Source: Diadema setosum (Eukaryota > Echinodermata > Echinoidea > Diadematoida > Diadematidae). From it: DNA of 64,000 bases. This document shows, piece after piece, positions 1 to 13,120 of the stretch (positions are counted from its first letter, which is position 1; every line of letters starts with the position of its first letter). The position numbers were made by a program, and so were the translations under genes. Under the pieces are notes generated by a model that worked only from the letters and a program-made list of their open reading frames with translations, was not told the origin of the DNA and did no database searches. The stretch spans positions 31,534,726 to 31,598,725 of the forward strand of contig NC_092702.1 of assembly GCF_964275005.1 (NCBI RefSeq), read 5' to 3'.

Positions 1-639
1 GCGATCGCCCATTGGATCAAACGAGGGCGCCAAAGGGGATCTGCTGGCGATTGAGAATGCTCGTACCGCTGAGCGAATAAGTGACATTCTTTGGATGTAT
101 TTGTTTATGCGGCGTCCGGGTAGATCTTTGTCACATTCGGGTGCGGACCGTAGGGCGGGGCTTGGGTGGGAGCGTATTTGCACGCTGGAAAGAAACCGCT
201 TTTCGCGGTGCATTGGATGGGTTTTGATGGCACGTGGCCTATGGTCCTCACCCTGGTGACACTGATCTGCCTGGACGTTGCATATTTATGCTATTTTAGA
301 GTCATTATTGCTATTCACCTCATCACCGTGTAAGCCTATTTGATAATTTCTAATTTAATGATTATTTTTATTATAAAATCACTCAATTGATATTTTAGTT
401 TGAATAATTCTATTCAACTTACATATGACATGCATGAAATCCACTGCATTAGAAACTGCGTATGAGACTGTTTTTATATGTATTTTAATACAGGACATTG
501 TTGTAAAACAGCTTTTGCTGAACTTTTTATCCTGAATAAATATATTTTAACAAACAAACAAACAAAGGTGTCGAACATACGGGGGGGGGGGTGGGGGCGC
601 AAAAAACCAATTAATCCAACAAGATAAAAACGTAATGAG

Positions 640-1235
640 GACGCGGAAATATACAAATTTCGGATCACCCGCGCATACTAATTTAGAGTATTTTTTTCAA
701 GTCCTCAGTTTGTTGGTATAAATCGTTATCTATAAGGCCGTCACTATATCTTGATAGAATTGTAAGATTTAATAAGCAAAAAATGACAAGAATTCCATGT
801 TTTGTAAACTGAGAGACAGAAATTTTCGGCTCGCTCACTGCGCTCGCTCGCCAAAATTTATATTAAAAAAAAGAAAGATAAGATCAAAATGTGATGATGG
901 CGCGGAAATATACAAATTTCGGCTCACTCGTGCTACTAATGTTGAGTATTTTTTCAAGTCCTCAGTTTGTTGGTATAAATCGTTATCTATAAGGCCGTCA
1001 CTATATCTTGATTAGAATTGTAAAATTTAATAAGCAAAAAATGGCAAGAACTCCATGTTTTGTGAGCTGAAATAAAAAAAATAAAAAAAAATCGGCTCAC
1101 TCGCTGCGCTCGCTCGCCAAAATTTATCCCAAAAAAAAAGAAAAAAAGAATAGAACAAAACCTGAGGGTGACGCGGAAATATACAAAAATTTTCGGCTCG
1201 CTCGCCGCGCTCGCTCGCCAAAATTTATCTAAATT
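640..1235. repeat. ~255-bp tandem repeat, ~2.3 units
   Basis: GCGGAAATATACAAATTTCGG recurs at ~647, ~901 and ~1,172. CAGTTTGTTGGTATAAATCG recurs at ~706 and ~963, and TCGCTCGCCAAAATTTAT closes each unit. The GCTCGCTCGCTGCGCTCGC part is itself a short palindromic run. Confidence 0.85.
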
Positions 1236-1933
1236 TATTACATTTAAATCACCCTCTAAAGACCCCTTTTTTAAGTGCTTGAAAAAGCTTATCATGTGGA
1301 CTGTTTTTTAAGTCCCTACCGGGATGGGGTTGGGGTTGAACACTTTTTCAAAAATTAGGGGCGCAATTTTCGCGCTTGCCCCGGGCGCCGTTTTCACTAG
1401 ATACGCCACTGAGTACAAAGTATCAGACAAAGATAATTTACTATTCAAAGACTTATGTTTTGATATTCTGACTTACATTTGATCTAAACCTTTATGCAAC
1501 AGGGCTATATAAAGTATGGTCACTACACTCCCTAGATGACAAAAAGTGGTATTGTAAACGCATGCCCCTTCGTGCCACGTCTATCAATAGACGTCAATTG
1601 AAGGAGCATAAGTGAGACCGGGAAGTTACTATCCTAAACATTAATAACGATGATATGAATTTTCTTCACTTTATTTATATTTTTAGCAGTATTTGTAATT
1701 TCGAATTCACTTATAGACGGTAACATGAAAAGTATGGAAAAGTAGACGTGTATTTTTTTTTTATAAACTTGTAGATTTTAGGGAAAATGACAGGTTCTTA
1801 CTTGATTTTTATATGCATTTTTTTAATGCAAATAAAACCGCCATTTAAATAACATGTTAATGACAACTGCCTCAAAGTGGCTTGTATTGATAACTGGCTG
1901 CATTTGATTCTTTATGTGTGCTTTTATTTCTGT

Positions 1934-1936
<3 letters not shown>

Positions 1937-1972
<36 letters not shown>
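1937..1972. repeat. TG microsatellite
   Basis: About 18 TG repeats, interrupted once at the left. Confidence 0.9.
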
Positions 1973-1974
<2 letters not shown>

Positions 1975-4900
1975 TATTCTCTTACTTTTAATTTTGTCAA
2001 ATATAGCGCAGGCACTACTAATTATGTTTTATGTTCTGTTTTATGTTCGTTTTATGTTCTGTTTCCCGAGGATTATGTCAAATTGTCTCATTGCATTATT
2101 ACTACAATTTTCACGACTCACGAGGGGACTGCATTCTACAAGCTTGGCTTTTTAGCAGTCCCCTCCATTTCCGACCTTTTCTTTGTTATGATTCAGTCAC
2201 ATTTTGTCCATGTATTTCTTCAACTAGTATGTTTATTGATTCATGTAAACAAATGACGTGTATCAAAATTTCATTTGGAAATGTCAAAGTTACAATGTAC
2301 TTAATTTGTTTATATGAAATGTTCATATTATATGCTTTGGCCGGAAATGAAATAAAAATGAAATGAAATTAAATTAAATTAAATCACAAGCAATATGTCA
2401 TCTTATGCGTCATCATTCGACACGATCCACATGAGAACAACTCATCCATTACATAAATGAGCAGCAACAAACATGAAGCGAAAGAAAAATATCATTAAGT
2501 CATAGGCCTACTCATGTCCGTTATGTCAAGTCAACAAGATACATATAGGCCTAACTTCTACGCAGATAAGAGACGGCTTTGTTTGAAGTAAACGAGTCAT
2601 TCCTCATTGTTCGTTGTCTGATGGGGTATGTTTGGTTTTCAAATCAGTCTGACATCTAACAGTTTTGTACTATTACATCTATCGCTTGTTCATGATTCAA
2701 CTCGAGTCAACTGGACTGGACTGAACCAAACTGAACTGAACTGAACTTGTCTTTTCCGGACGGTGAAAAAACAAAAACAAAAAACAAAAAACGTAACAAA
2801 ACAAAACAAAACAACAAACATTATTGTCACGCTGCAGTCAGCACTGCACGGGACGTAATAAGCTAACTTTGCTACCTAAGGTCGGGTTTTTTTTTTACTC
2901 CCTTCAAACTGAAACTGAACTGTACTGAACTCTGTAATGCTCGCCACTCATGACTGTCGCGGGATGATCTTTAGTGATTCGTCAGAAATTTTCTCCATCG
3001 AAACAATAATGTATAGCTTTACAATAAACACAGCATCAGGCAATGAATGATAGACGTTGGTTTCATCTTGGACCTATACTTATGTATATAGTATTATTAC
3101 GTGTACTAGTAGGTCCATTGGTTTCATGAAAAGCGTGTGACCCACAACACGTTCTATAGTTTGGTTCTTCTTGTATCCGAAGCTCTTGTGGCATACATTT
3201 CGTTATTGTCCCATGCCTTTTGGTATTCTTTTGCGAGTCCTTTAGATACTGACACGGGATGGCAGAAATTAAAGTTTGGCTTTTTCTATGACATCTTCCT
3301 GTTTCATTCGGTCCCAGCGACCAGTGACACAGAGGTCGTTGACGGTTTGTGAAAATCCCCACCCCCAGACCACTGAATCACAATAAAACGGGCGCGACAC
3401 CTTAGGAGCGTGGTTGGTGATTAAAAATGGAGTCAATCCATTGAAGTCCGAGAAGAGGTGGGAGGGGGCAAACTCAGTCGGGAATTGGCATTGATGTGGG
3501 TGGAAGATCATTATTCAAATACGCCTATACACGTTGTATGATTATGTTTGGGGGAAGAAGTAGCAGCACAGTAGCAGCAATACCGATGTCATTACTGTAA
3601 TCATTAGTCATCTATGCTTAACCATTAACCATTCAAGTGTCTACGTGCGATGTAATCTGTGGGAGAACAGGGCTGTACGTGATGAATTTTCAATTCATTG
3701 CTTCCAATTTTTCTCAGAAATAGTTATTATGCACAAAACGGAAAGCGAAAGAATGAAATGAATACGTAAACAGCTGTATATATAACCCATATTGATGCCG
3801 AAAAATACAGTGACACTTATAGGGTATATCATGGGGGTAAAAGCTGATGTATACTCTAATGATTAAGAGATTGAAACTCCCTTCAAGTTATAACAATTAC
3901 AAATTTTTCAGATCAGCAAATATTACAGTAATTCGACAATAACTTAGACCCACCCAGATCAAACAAAGAATGATAATGAACACATTCACCCAAGAACTCA
4001 AATATTACAACTTACTATGCTAACAATAATAGGAAGAGATCTGAATTTCTTGGCTTTATATTACATTAATAATTGATAATTAATCTTTAAGTTTTTGTGC
4101 AAATACACGATGATTCTTGAATAGAAACAAAGTCACCCTCCTTCCCCCCCCCCCCATGCCATCTTAACTTTGATAAGTTCAATTTACACACCAGAGATAG
4201 AGGAGCCTTTCCTTCAAAAAGCAAAGCTTTGTTTGTTATTACTAATAGAATAACCAATATAACAAGAACATTTTGCACAACGCCCCTACTCTATGTGATA
4301 ATCTACCCCAGAATCTAAGGCAAGTTAATAACGGCAATAAATCAAAATATACTTTGAAATTACACCTTTGAACAGTTTAAACAAACATGAAGCTCCCTAT
4401 CATTGCAGTTACAATGTTATACTCTATAATTCTCTTTGTAGTCTTTCCTTTTCTTGAGCACATTAGGCACATGATAATATTTGCACTGGGTTATGCGCTA
4501 CAAATTTGTTAATTATCATTATCATTCTACTACATAGAGTGTATAATGCCACTTCTTTCACTTACGTTTTGATGATCCGTTGCTTTGCATTTCACAGGTT
4601 TATCGGGTCAACTCTCTCAAATGGGGGGAAATTTCCCTTCGAGCTGCATGGTCTTCGAATGGTTGCTTTATTGCTACAGCTTTTGTGGGGAACAACTATT
4701 CTTCGTCCCTCTTGTGGGTTTAGAAAGATTTCACGTTTCGAGAAGCATGCAATAGGACTGATCCGCTCCATCGCTTACCATCCCATTGTTATCCTTACAC
4801 AATTTTATTTGCAATGAATCATTTGGGGATTTTATTTTAATCTCTAATTCTTAGTCACCTGGGGACTTGAGAAAAAATAGAAGTTAATGATCCATCAGAT

Positions 4901-5462
4901 GAACACTCCTTGAAATTTATGTAGAAGAATAACAAAAACCAAAATTTGTATGTTACCTCTGTATGTTTTGTTCGAGCTCCACAGAAACAATGAATATTAT
5001 TGTTACAATTTGTTGGGGTTTGTGTGTGTTTGTATGTGTATGTGTGTGTGTGTATGTGTGTGTGTGTGTGCAAAGTACTTTATATTTTCTGCCAGAAACA
5101 AAAAGAAATCATTAGATTTCATGCCAATTTTGTCGCTTTTAAAGCAAGCGAAGAAAGTAGATGAATGATATGTCAGAAAAAAAAACTAAAGCTTTGTATC
5201 TAATTCAGACTGTTTGTAAAGCTGCCTGTCAAATTGTCTTATTTGTTTTGTGTATCATTATAATGTGACATTGATTTGTAAATGAATGGTGATAAGTGAA
5301 TCAAATTTCTTTATAAAAAAAAAGACTAGCCAAAGAAATGAGAGACAGACAGAGAGAAGGGGAGTGATAATAAAAAAGGGAGGCAGAATGGTGAGTAGAA
5401 AATTAGGTAGAGTGTAGAACGGAGGGTAGATAGGAATCACATACTTTCCATACATGCACACC

Positions 5463-6494
5463 TATGGCGCGCCAGAGGGGAATCAAATATTTATGTTCGA
5501 CACCAACTAAAAGACCATTTCATCAAGTAAAATTTCATTCAACAAAAATATGTTCGACAAAATATATATTTGATAAAAGATATATTCAATAAAATATGTA
5601 TTTGACAAAAATATATTCAAACAAAATATATATTTGACAAAAAAATATATAGGTTTGACCAAAATATATATTTGACAAAAACATATATATATTTCACCAA
5701 AATATATTTGACCAAAATTATATTTGACCAAAAATATATTTGACCAAAAATATATTCGACAAAATATATATTTCACCAAAAATATATTTGACACAAAATA
5801 TGTTTGACCCAAAATATATTTGACCAAAAATATCTGACAAAAATGTATTCGACAAAGTATATTCATTTCAACAAAAATATATTAGACCCAAAATATATTT
5901 GACAAAAAGTGTTTTACATACATGGCTTTCCATACTTTCGAAAAAAAAAAAAAAATCATTCGATGAACGAAAAACCATTCCATGAAAATACATTTCGTGA
6001 GCTTAAGTACGTTTCATGACAAAATACGTTCGACAAAACGAGTGCGCAATATTCGCTGTGTACCGAGCTGGCCCATGCGACTTGTCTACATGCAGCGCAA
6101 CACGTACGCATGCATACACTGCACGTGTACCATTCATAGCACACTACAGCTAGCTAGCCCGTCATCGGCGCGGCGCAGCCGCTGGCCGCCGCGGTGGGAT
6201 GCTCGATCGAGTGGTGGGCTTTGAGCGCGATAGCTTTCGCGATTTCGATGTCGATCTAGCTCAAGACTTCACGCATGGGCCATGGGCTTCCACTGTTCTG
6301 AAAGTGGGAGTAGGAATGATCCCGCCATGGCGTTATGCAAAAGATTCAGCACAGCTTAATCTCCGCCATTGCCAGTTGGCGAGCGCGAGATCGGGATCAG
6401 GTCGTGGCCGTGGCAGAGCAACATCAGCGGTAACCGCATGCAGCAGCGACCCCAACACGTTACTGGTTACAGCGCCCCGCGCCGGGGTTACATC
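5463..6494 (+). repeat. Left ~1-kb inverted repeat
   Basis: The order is a terminal TATGGC motif, ~380 bp of degenerate AAATATATTTGACCAAA-type minisatellite, a stretch with repeated ATTCGATGAAC-like words, and a GC-rich CpG-containing inner half. The inner end is near GGGGTTACATCA at 6,494. It matches the reverse complement of 19,947-20,853 across both the AT-rich and GC-rich parts, by eye roughly 75-85% with many indels. Confidence 0.85.
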
Positions 6495-7214
6495 ATCACA
6501 ATACAAATACATATAGTACTACTAGTATTTCATCACATCATCATTATACAACCAGCTATATACCTCATCACTATACAACCAGATACATACTTCATCACTA
6601 CAACCAGATACTTCATTTGATGAAATACTTCAAGTCTGATTGGTTAAGAATTGGGGCATACAGTCAGCAATTACCTGTAGTTCCCACAGTACCCAAACTG
6701 ACCCATATTATACTAAACTGCCCTCTTGATTTGTAGCAGCACATTCATATGCACATGTAGGGTAAGCACTTGGCTTCAATAGTGAGAGAGGTGACCAATA
6801 TCCAATACGATTGCAATGCACGTGAAATGGCAGCGCAGATGTGTGAATTGGCTATCCAAGAGCTATTGCCATCAACCTACTAAATTTTCATATACAATTT
6901 TCTTCATTATACATGTATGTACAGATATGAACTGCTTTTCTTCGAGGCAGTTGTTGCTATCGGTGCCCCTGTAAGGTTCCTTGGGTCATAGCACAGAGCC
7001 GAGATCCCTCGTGGTAATGATATCAACAATTCCCCAAAGAGCAGTCCATATTTGCACTCTAGGAGATTGTCATTAAAAACTTCATGTCTGAATAGATGGG
7101 AGAAGTGTTGTGTGGTAATTAGTAGAGGTGCCATTGAACTACGGCAAACATATTCCATATGTAGTATCAAAATGTCAATAAATGTTTGAAGAATATGTTG
7201 AAGGAATTGAACTA

Positions 7215-7398
7215 CAGTCAACCTTGCCCATGTTGAATCTATTTGGACTGAAGAAATAGCTTCGATCAGAGAAAATTCAACTAATGAGGGATTAAAATTA
7301 ATAGAATGTACCGGTATAAAGAGAAGAGGACTTGAAAAGGACCTTTGACTTGGGTGATTATTTGACTTATGCGAGGCCAGCTTAAGCAAGGTTGACTG
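7215..7398. mobile_element. 184-bp Pogo/Tigger-like MITE
   Basis: The ends are 13-bp perfect inverted repeats, CAGTCAACCTTGC, flanked by TA on both sides (7,213-7,214 and 7,399-7,400). TA duplication with CAGTCAA-type ends is characteristic of the Pogo/Tigger branch of Tc1/mariner. It is too short to encode a transposase, so it is non-autonomous. Confidence 0.8.
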
Positions 7399-9218
7399 TA
7401 TTTTCATTTGTGTTGGAACTTTTGCAGCAGTTATCAAAGAATGAATAAAACTGGATACAAATATAGAATCCATGTTATAAAACTTGCAAGGATGATACAC
7501 TAATTTCATCACAATCATAGTCATGGATTGAAAAGGAACACATATATGCTATTATGTGCCAAGTTTTTTTTTTTTTTTTTTGTATGTGAGGGGGTGTGTG
7601 TGTGTGTTTTCATTTGATTGCTCTTATGGTTTGTTCACTTATAGGTCTCCATACTTTCAACACTGTTATTATTCCTCGAGTGCTAGTAGTATGTTGCACT
7701 GCATCTTGTATGAAAAAAACAAACAAACACCAAAACCTCTAATTTTGCAGTCATTCACCTGGAGCATATACATTTGTACTGTACTCTTCTGAGCAGCAGT
7801 AAACTAATTTGCCCATTCACAATGAACTGGTTGTTTCCAGTCGCACAACTTACAATATATATAGAAAACTTACAGTTTGTGGGATGGCGTCATTCAGTTG
7901 TGTACACAGCTATATGATGTACGTAGTAACTATCTCACTTTTTCAGTCATAAATTTATCTTGTGTATCATTCATCCACTCACGCATTCAATCACTCCTTT
8001 CACTTTGTATGCCAAGTTAACAAGGAAAGATATTCGTGCCATACCAATCACAAGATGGAAATTTAATTGCAGTCATTAACAATTCTGGACATAAAAGAAA
8101 TACAAAGTTTATGTAAATAACACTGTATATTCAAATTGGCTTGCCATTATTCAACAAGACAGCTCACACTGCTGTTGTATGTATTCCACACAACCTACTA
8201 AAGAGCTCTGAACCACACTGCTTTCACAGTAGTTTGGGTACAGTCCCTTTGTTATCAGTCCATATTTTCCTTTCACAACAGACCCAAGAGATGTCACCTG
8301 TAGGCCACACAGTTTTGGGGGATAAATTGTTTCCTGTCATGAATCGCCCACTTATGGCCAGAAGTAACAAGATTTCAGAGGCTGAACTTATTTCACAGAT
8401 GAGCCAGCAGGCAGTATTTCTAACATTATGGCATTGTTATTTCATGTTACTGAGTAAGATCTGAATATTACTGAGTACATGTATTACCAGGTAAAATTTG
8501 TATGCTTACCGTTATGTTGTAAAAGCTGCATCGCAGATTACAATTTGCACTGAAATAACCCCCATATTTCTCCTGTTGAAACATGAGAGATATTGAAACA
8601 TACATTTTCTTCATCAGACACTCACAGATAAAACATAATAACATATGATAACCAATAATTACAGTATATAGTGCCTTTTCAAAAAAGACTTGAAGCACTT
8701 CAACAATTACAACACTGATCCACTTACAATGTAACATGTAGGGGGCTCGTAGGCATGGCACATCCAGTCAATATTTGAAATATTACACTTTGAAAAGTCG
8801 CAAGTAATTAATGCAGGTTTGATTCATTTCAGAAGGGATCTTTCTTTTCTATCAAAAACAGATCCCTTAACTTCCAAGCTTCAATCATATTTCTTACATG
8901 TCATGTGGTTGAAGCTTCTCTGGCATTGCCAGCTTAATGCCACAGTCAAGGTGTCACATATTCCAATCTTTCAAATTCATGAAATCAAATTCCAATCTTC
9001 TACAATCTAAATGAGGCAATTGGCACAAATGTACATGCCTTGTCACATATCTTTTTTTTTTCTATATTTTTCAAATTCATTTCATTTCAGTCTCACAATA
9101 ATCAATGAATGCTAATTTTGAATGGCAAGTACAATGCTTCTGCTCTGAAATTATGCTGTATACTGTAAACCTGTTTCAATCAGAGGGGGCAGAAATTTGC
9201 TTACGACACAAGTTAGCC

Positions 9219-9310
9219 TTAACCCAATGAGGACTGACTGATTTTGCGACAACAAGCATTTCCCATAGACACCTGCCCTAGTATACTCCGACTGGTTCTC
9301 AATTGGTTAA
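9219..9310. mobile_element. 92-bp palindromic TTAA MITE, copy 1
   Basis: It is bounded by TTAACCC...GGTTAA with a near-palindromic core. The family consensus has CCCGAGTATACTCGGG internally; here the core is CCTAGTATACTCCG. The same ~92-bp unit recurs four more times in the window. Confidence 0.8.
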
Positions 9311-10092
9311 GAGGAAACTCTGTTAAGCCAGACTTGAAGCACCTCCAGACATAAAGATTCTTACTCGCAAGTGGTACATATACACTGATCTCTGAAGGCA
9401 CTGAACACATAATAAAATTCTTGTTAACATGAAAACTTGGCTTACACCAGTCTACTGTCAGCCGCCATTACAGGACAAAGATCATCAATGTAAAGTATTG
9501 TATCATCCAATGAAGTCCCATTCTCTGAGTATGACTACTGCACATCAATAGTTTATACAGGATCCTGCTGTGTACTTCACTGTGAAAACAACCTACAAAC
9601 AATCAGAGTTAACATGATACAGACTACAACTGTGTCAAAGATAAGGTGGGTCTGAAAGTCAAGACTACACACAAGGCCTTATGAACATCAATGCTGAACT
9701 GTTACCAAATACTAGTTTATTATTCTGTATGTACAACTTTAATAAAGATGTGGAGTGTAAAACAGATGCACCCATCGTGTCACTGACTTCATTTGTATTT
9801 CCAGTTCCAGTGTATATTGTAAGCAACTTTGTTCAACTTTGTCAATAAACAAAACTATTTCACATTGATCACTTAAATAAACAGGATTGAAGTCAACATC
9901 CCTTTAAAATTAACTCTGAGACAAATAGAACTATGCAGATATTCATCAGTCTAGAGATACCACACAATTACACTTGCTGTAGGAAGTCTTTAATATTAGA
10001 ATCTCAGATAAGCTGGAAAACATGATCAAGAGAGGCACTCCTGTATGGATTGTACATTGCTAAGTAATTGAAAAATAAAAACTTTATAAGAC

Positions 10093-10116
10093 CAAGGAGG
10101 TACTAGTACCTCCTTG
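10093..10116. repeat. Perfect 24-bp palindrome
   Basis: CAAGGAGGTACT is followed directly by its reverse complement AGTACCTCCTTG with no spacer. Its function is unknown; it could extrude as a small cruciform. Confidence 0.9.
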
Positions 10117-12040
10117 ATAAGACGATAATTTGTACATTTACGAATAATTTCTGAATCCAAAAGAAAGATTCATATACACTCAACAACACTGACAAACAGA
10201 CAGACACACAATAAAAACTCACACACCTATGAAGGAACTTTGTTCACAATGTGGACTAAATCACATTTTTGAACTAAGGAAAACCCACTAGAACTTTAGA
10301 AGACTGAGAGCTAAACACTATCAATTCTGTTTATGCTCTTCCAGCATTATCACAGCCAATGTGAAAAACTGAATGTGGATTTTTCTTCCCAACACCAGGA
10401 TGTAAATCCTGCCTTTCCACTGTAAATCTTACTGTTTTCAACAATCTACATATGGCAGTTTATAGTTTACAGTCAGGGGTCCTTCAGCTCATATCATGTA
10501 ATCTGACAATGTAAGTACATTTCAATTGGACCACAGTGATCAAATTAATCTATCATAAAATTTCATACAAAGTTAAATGGTGCAGTATTTCGAGATATTT
10601 ACATTGTAACCTCTGGCAATTTAAAGAGTCATGAATACTGAGGAAACACCACAGACAGTATTTTTGTACTGAGCAAGGTGATATCCAATATTCTTACAGA
10701 GCTAGACCTGCTCATAATAAAAGAGGATAAAATGGGTTTACCCCTTGCATAGAGACTATAAAATCTCTATCCCATTAAAAGTGCTATTCATTGGAGTGGG
10801 TAAAAGGAAAGCGATGGAAGGTTAATGGCAGGATGATGTCACGGTTTAGGGACAATATGAAGAATGATAAGAAAATGATGTGATGTCACATTAGTGTCAT
10901 GATGATGTCACAGTGTTTGGTGATGATATCACAATAATGTGAGAATGATGCTATGATGTTATAAAGGTATAAGAATTATGTCTTGATGACAATGACGATG
11001 ATGATGATGATTTAGTCTTATTCATAGAGGGTAGCCACTTTAGTGATCTTTGCACTGTTCTCCTTGTGGTTCCTGTTCACATTCATGAATGTAATTCAGC
11101 TATCAGGATTCTGTCATGATAATCTAATGATGATGATGATGTGAGGATGTCATGTTGATAATGAGCTGGCGATGTGATAGGGATGTAATATTGTCATAAA
11201 AATAATACAAACATTATTATGATGTCATGATGACTGAGGATGTGACATAGACATTAGACATTGGAATGATTGGCAATGAGCCATATAATCAATCTTTCGC
11301 CTTCCCCTAACATCATCAGCTATCAACCAAAAAAAAAAAAAAAAAAAATGGCTTGACTGAGAGTGATGGGTTGACATTGGTATTGGTATTCCTCTGAGTA
11401 ACCAGTGCTATATAACTTGCAAATATATCAAAGACGATTCTGACAGAGAATGTCATCACAACTATGAAATCTGTATGTTTACTTGGGAAAGGGGAGGGAG
11501 AGAACTAACCTGAATTCAATTTCATAGGGGCATGATTTGTTTTGTCCCTTTAAGCAGCATTACACATTAAAATGTTCTTGTCATCTTATCATCATACAAA
11601 TCTGTAACTGCTGAAAGACTGCAATAGTGCAGATGAAAGAATTGGCATTCATGTACCAATTGCAAAATTTCAAATACATGAAATCAAATGCTACAGATTC
11701 AAGAAATGAACTAAATATAAATGCATTACTCAATACTGGCAACCTTCATCATCAATAAAAACCATTATCAGTCATAATTGTTTAAAGTAAATGCCCATTA
11801 TAAGAACCATGAGAAACACTTAAATATAAAACCTTGTGCAAACAGGAACACTTCCATAAGGCAAAAAAAAAAAAAAAATCATTGTATTGGCGTAACCCGC
11901 CCGACCCTAGAAAACCCCCCGACCCTGAACTTTTCACACACAAAAAAAGGAAATACATCGTTTTTACTGAGAGAGGGCGCGATACGGGTTTGCGAATTAT
12001 CAAAAACAACAACAACAACAACAACACGTGGTGTCGGAAA

Positions 12041-12603
12041 ATGGCCGTGCAGTACAGCGTGTTGGCGACTGATAAGTCCGGTTCGAAGATTTTATTTAGT
12101 ATTATTCAGAGAATCGATTTGTCAGTGGCGCTGGGTGATTTAGCCCAGGAATTTCTGACCGGTATGTCGTGACGGCTTTTAAACTGGTTATATAACAAAT
12201 TTTTGAATGCAACAGACCCTCTCTATCGAATGGGGTTTCGTTAAATATGAGTTTTACACCTAAAATACAGGTAGCAGGTACAATTGTACACAGTTTTCAC
12301 TTATCAATGACTTTCACTGAGTATACCCAACCAAACAAATGTCCGTGCACCAGTACATGTATGAAGATTTTGATAGATTGAATGCGTCAGAAATACTGCA
12401 AAACCACATAAGATTCCTGCCAAGTATCAATGAGACCATCGTCAGGTCAAACAAGTTCAAAATCACACAGTTGCTTGATGATGTGACGCCGACTCAACCG
12501 CCGATGACCCTACTTTTAATCTCCGGCACAACTAAGACAGAGGAAGTCAGCATCACCAAGAAACAGATATCTGAAATGAGCAACAAAAATCAGTCAATCA
12601 AGA
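12041..12603 (+). CDS. Unrecognised gene start, two in-frame exons (partial)
   Basis: Exon 1 (12041-12161) begins with ATGG after GTCGGAAA and encodes MAVQYSVLATDKSGSKILFS to LAQEFLT, with donor G|GTATGT (phase 1). Exon 2 (12322-12603) follows CACTGAG, continues the frame as VYPTKQMSVHQYMYEDFDRL to ISEMSNKNQS, and ends A|GTAAGT. Together they give ~134 residues without a stop, mostly polar and helical, with no signal peptide or membrane segment. I found no further exon and do not recognise the family. It lies inside the 15.4-kb inverted-repeat region and opposite the broken ATPase. An E-box CACGTG lies just upstream. It could be chance, but the strong donors and phase agreement argue for a real gene or fragment. 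Confidence 0.45.
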
Positions 12604-13120
12604 GTAAGTCATTAAAAGGAGTTCTATGGAAAAGAGTAAAACTGTGCCTGATTGCCCCTCTGATCTAATTAAACAGACATGGAAGTCATTGTAGTGCATT
12701 AGACATTAAATTAGTCAATTATACCATCCAGTCAGCAGCCTATGAAACCAAATATATAGCATTATTTTCCTACAAATATCTTATAAAGTGAAAAAAAGTA
12801 TAAGAAACCTCCAATTTTCTCAAAACATGAAGCAGAGCAGAATACAAGAAATCCTACAGAAGTGCTGAGGTTTAGTTGTGAAGAAGTACAATCATAATGA
12901 CAGATGTTTTACACATAGTTAACTCATTCAATTTTTTTGCTTTTAAAGGACACATTTGTACACATTAGCGTACAATGGGCAATAATTTTACAATGTGTAC
13001 AATTAACAATTAGCCTGTGATATTTAAATGACAGCCCTTGGTTTCAACAATAACATGGCAAAAGTGTGCGAATACACCAGTGGGATGGGAGAAGGGGAGG
13101 GAAGTTCATGCCACACTCAC

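Larger units (their letters stand above)
1..5456. other. Left flank, no gene recognised
   Basis: Apart from the tandem repeat at 640-1,235 and TG microsatellites (1,937-1,972; ~5,022-5,070), I see no coding exon. The stretch ending GATACGCCACTG near 1,410 looks like the end of an old transposon. Short frames near 3,060-3,510 have stops in all readings long enough to judge. Confidence 0.5.
6495..12040. other. Interior of inverted-repeat region without recognised gene
   Basis: This AT-rich stretch holds a Pogo/Tigger-type MITE (7,215-7,398), a 92-bp TTAA MITE (9,219-9,310), a perfect 24-bp palindrome (10,093-10,116) and a degenerate GATGATGTCA-rich stretch (~10,830-11,240). The longest open frame of the window (minus, 7,524-6,907, 205 codons) runs straight through the MITE and has no recognisable domain, so I do not call it a gene. 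Confidence 0.6.

Noticed and set aside
5507..5866. 119-codon minus frame rich in Ile, Phe and Tyr, resembling membrane repeats
   Set aside because: It is the TATATTTGACCAAA minisatellite in the left inverted repeat; periodicity comes from the DNA repeat.
6907..7524. Longest open frame in the window (205 codons, minus strand)
   Set aside because: It passes through the 184-bp Pogo-type MITE including both TIRs, has no domain, and no codon pattern unlike the surroundings.
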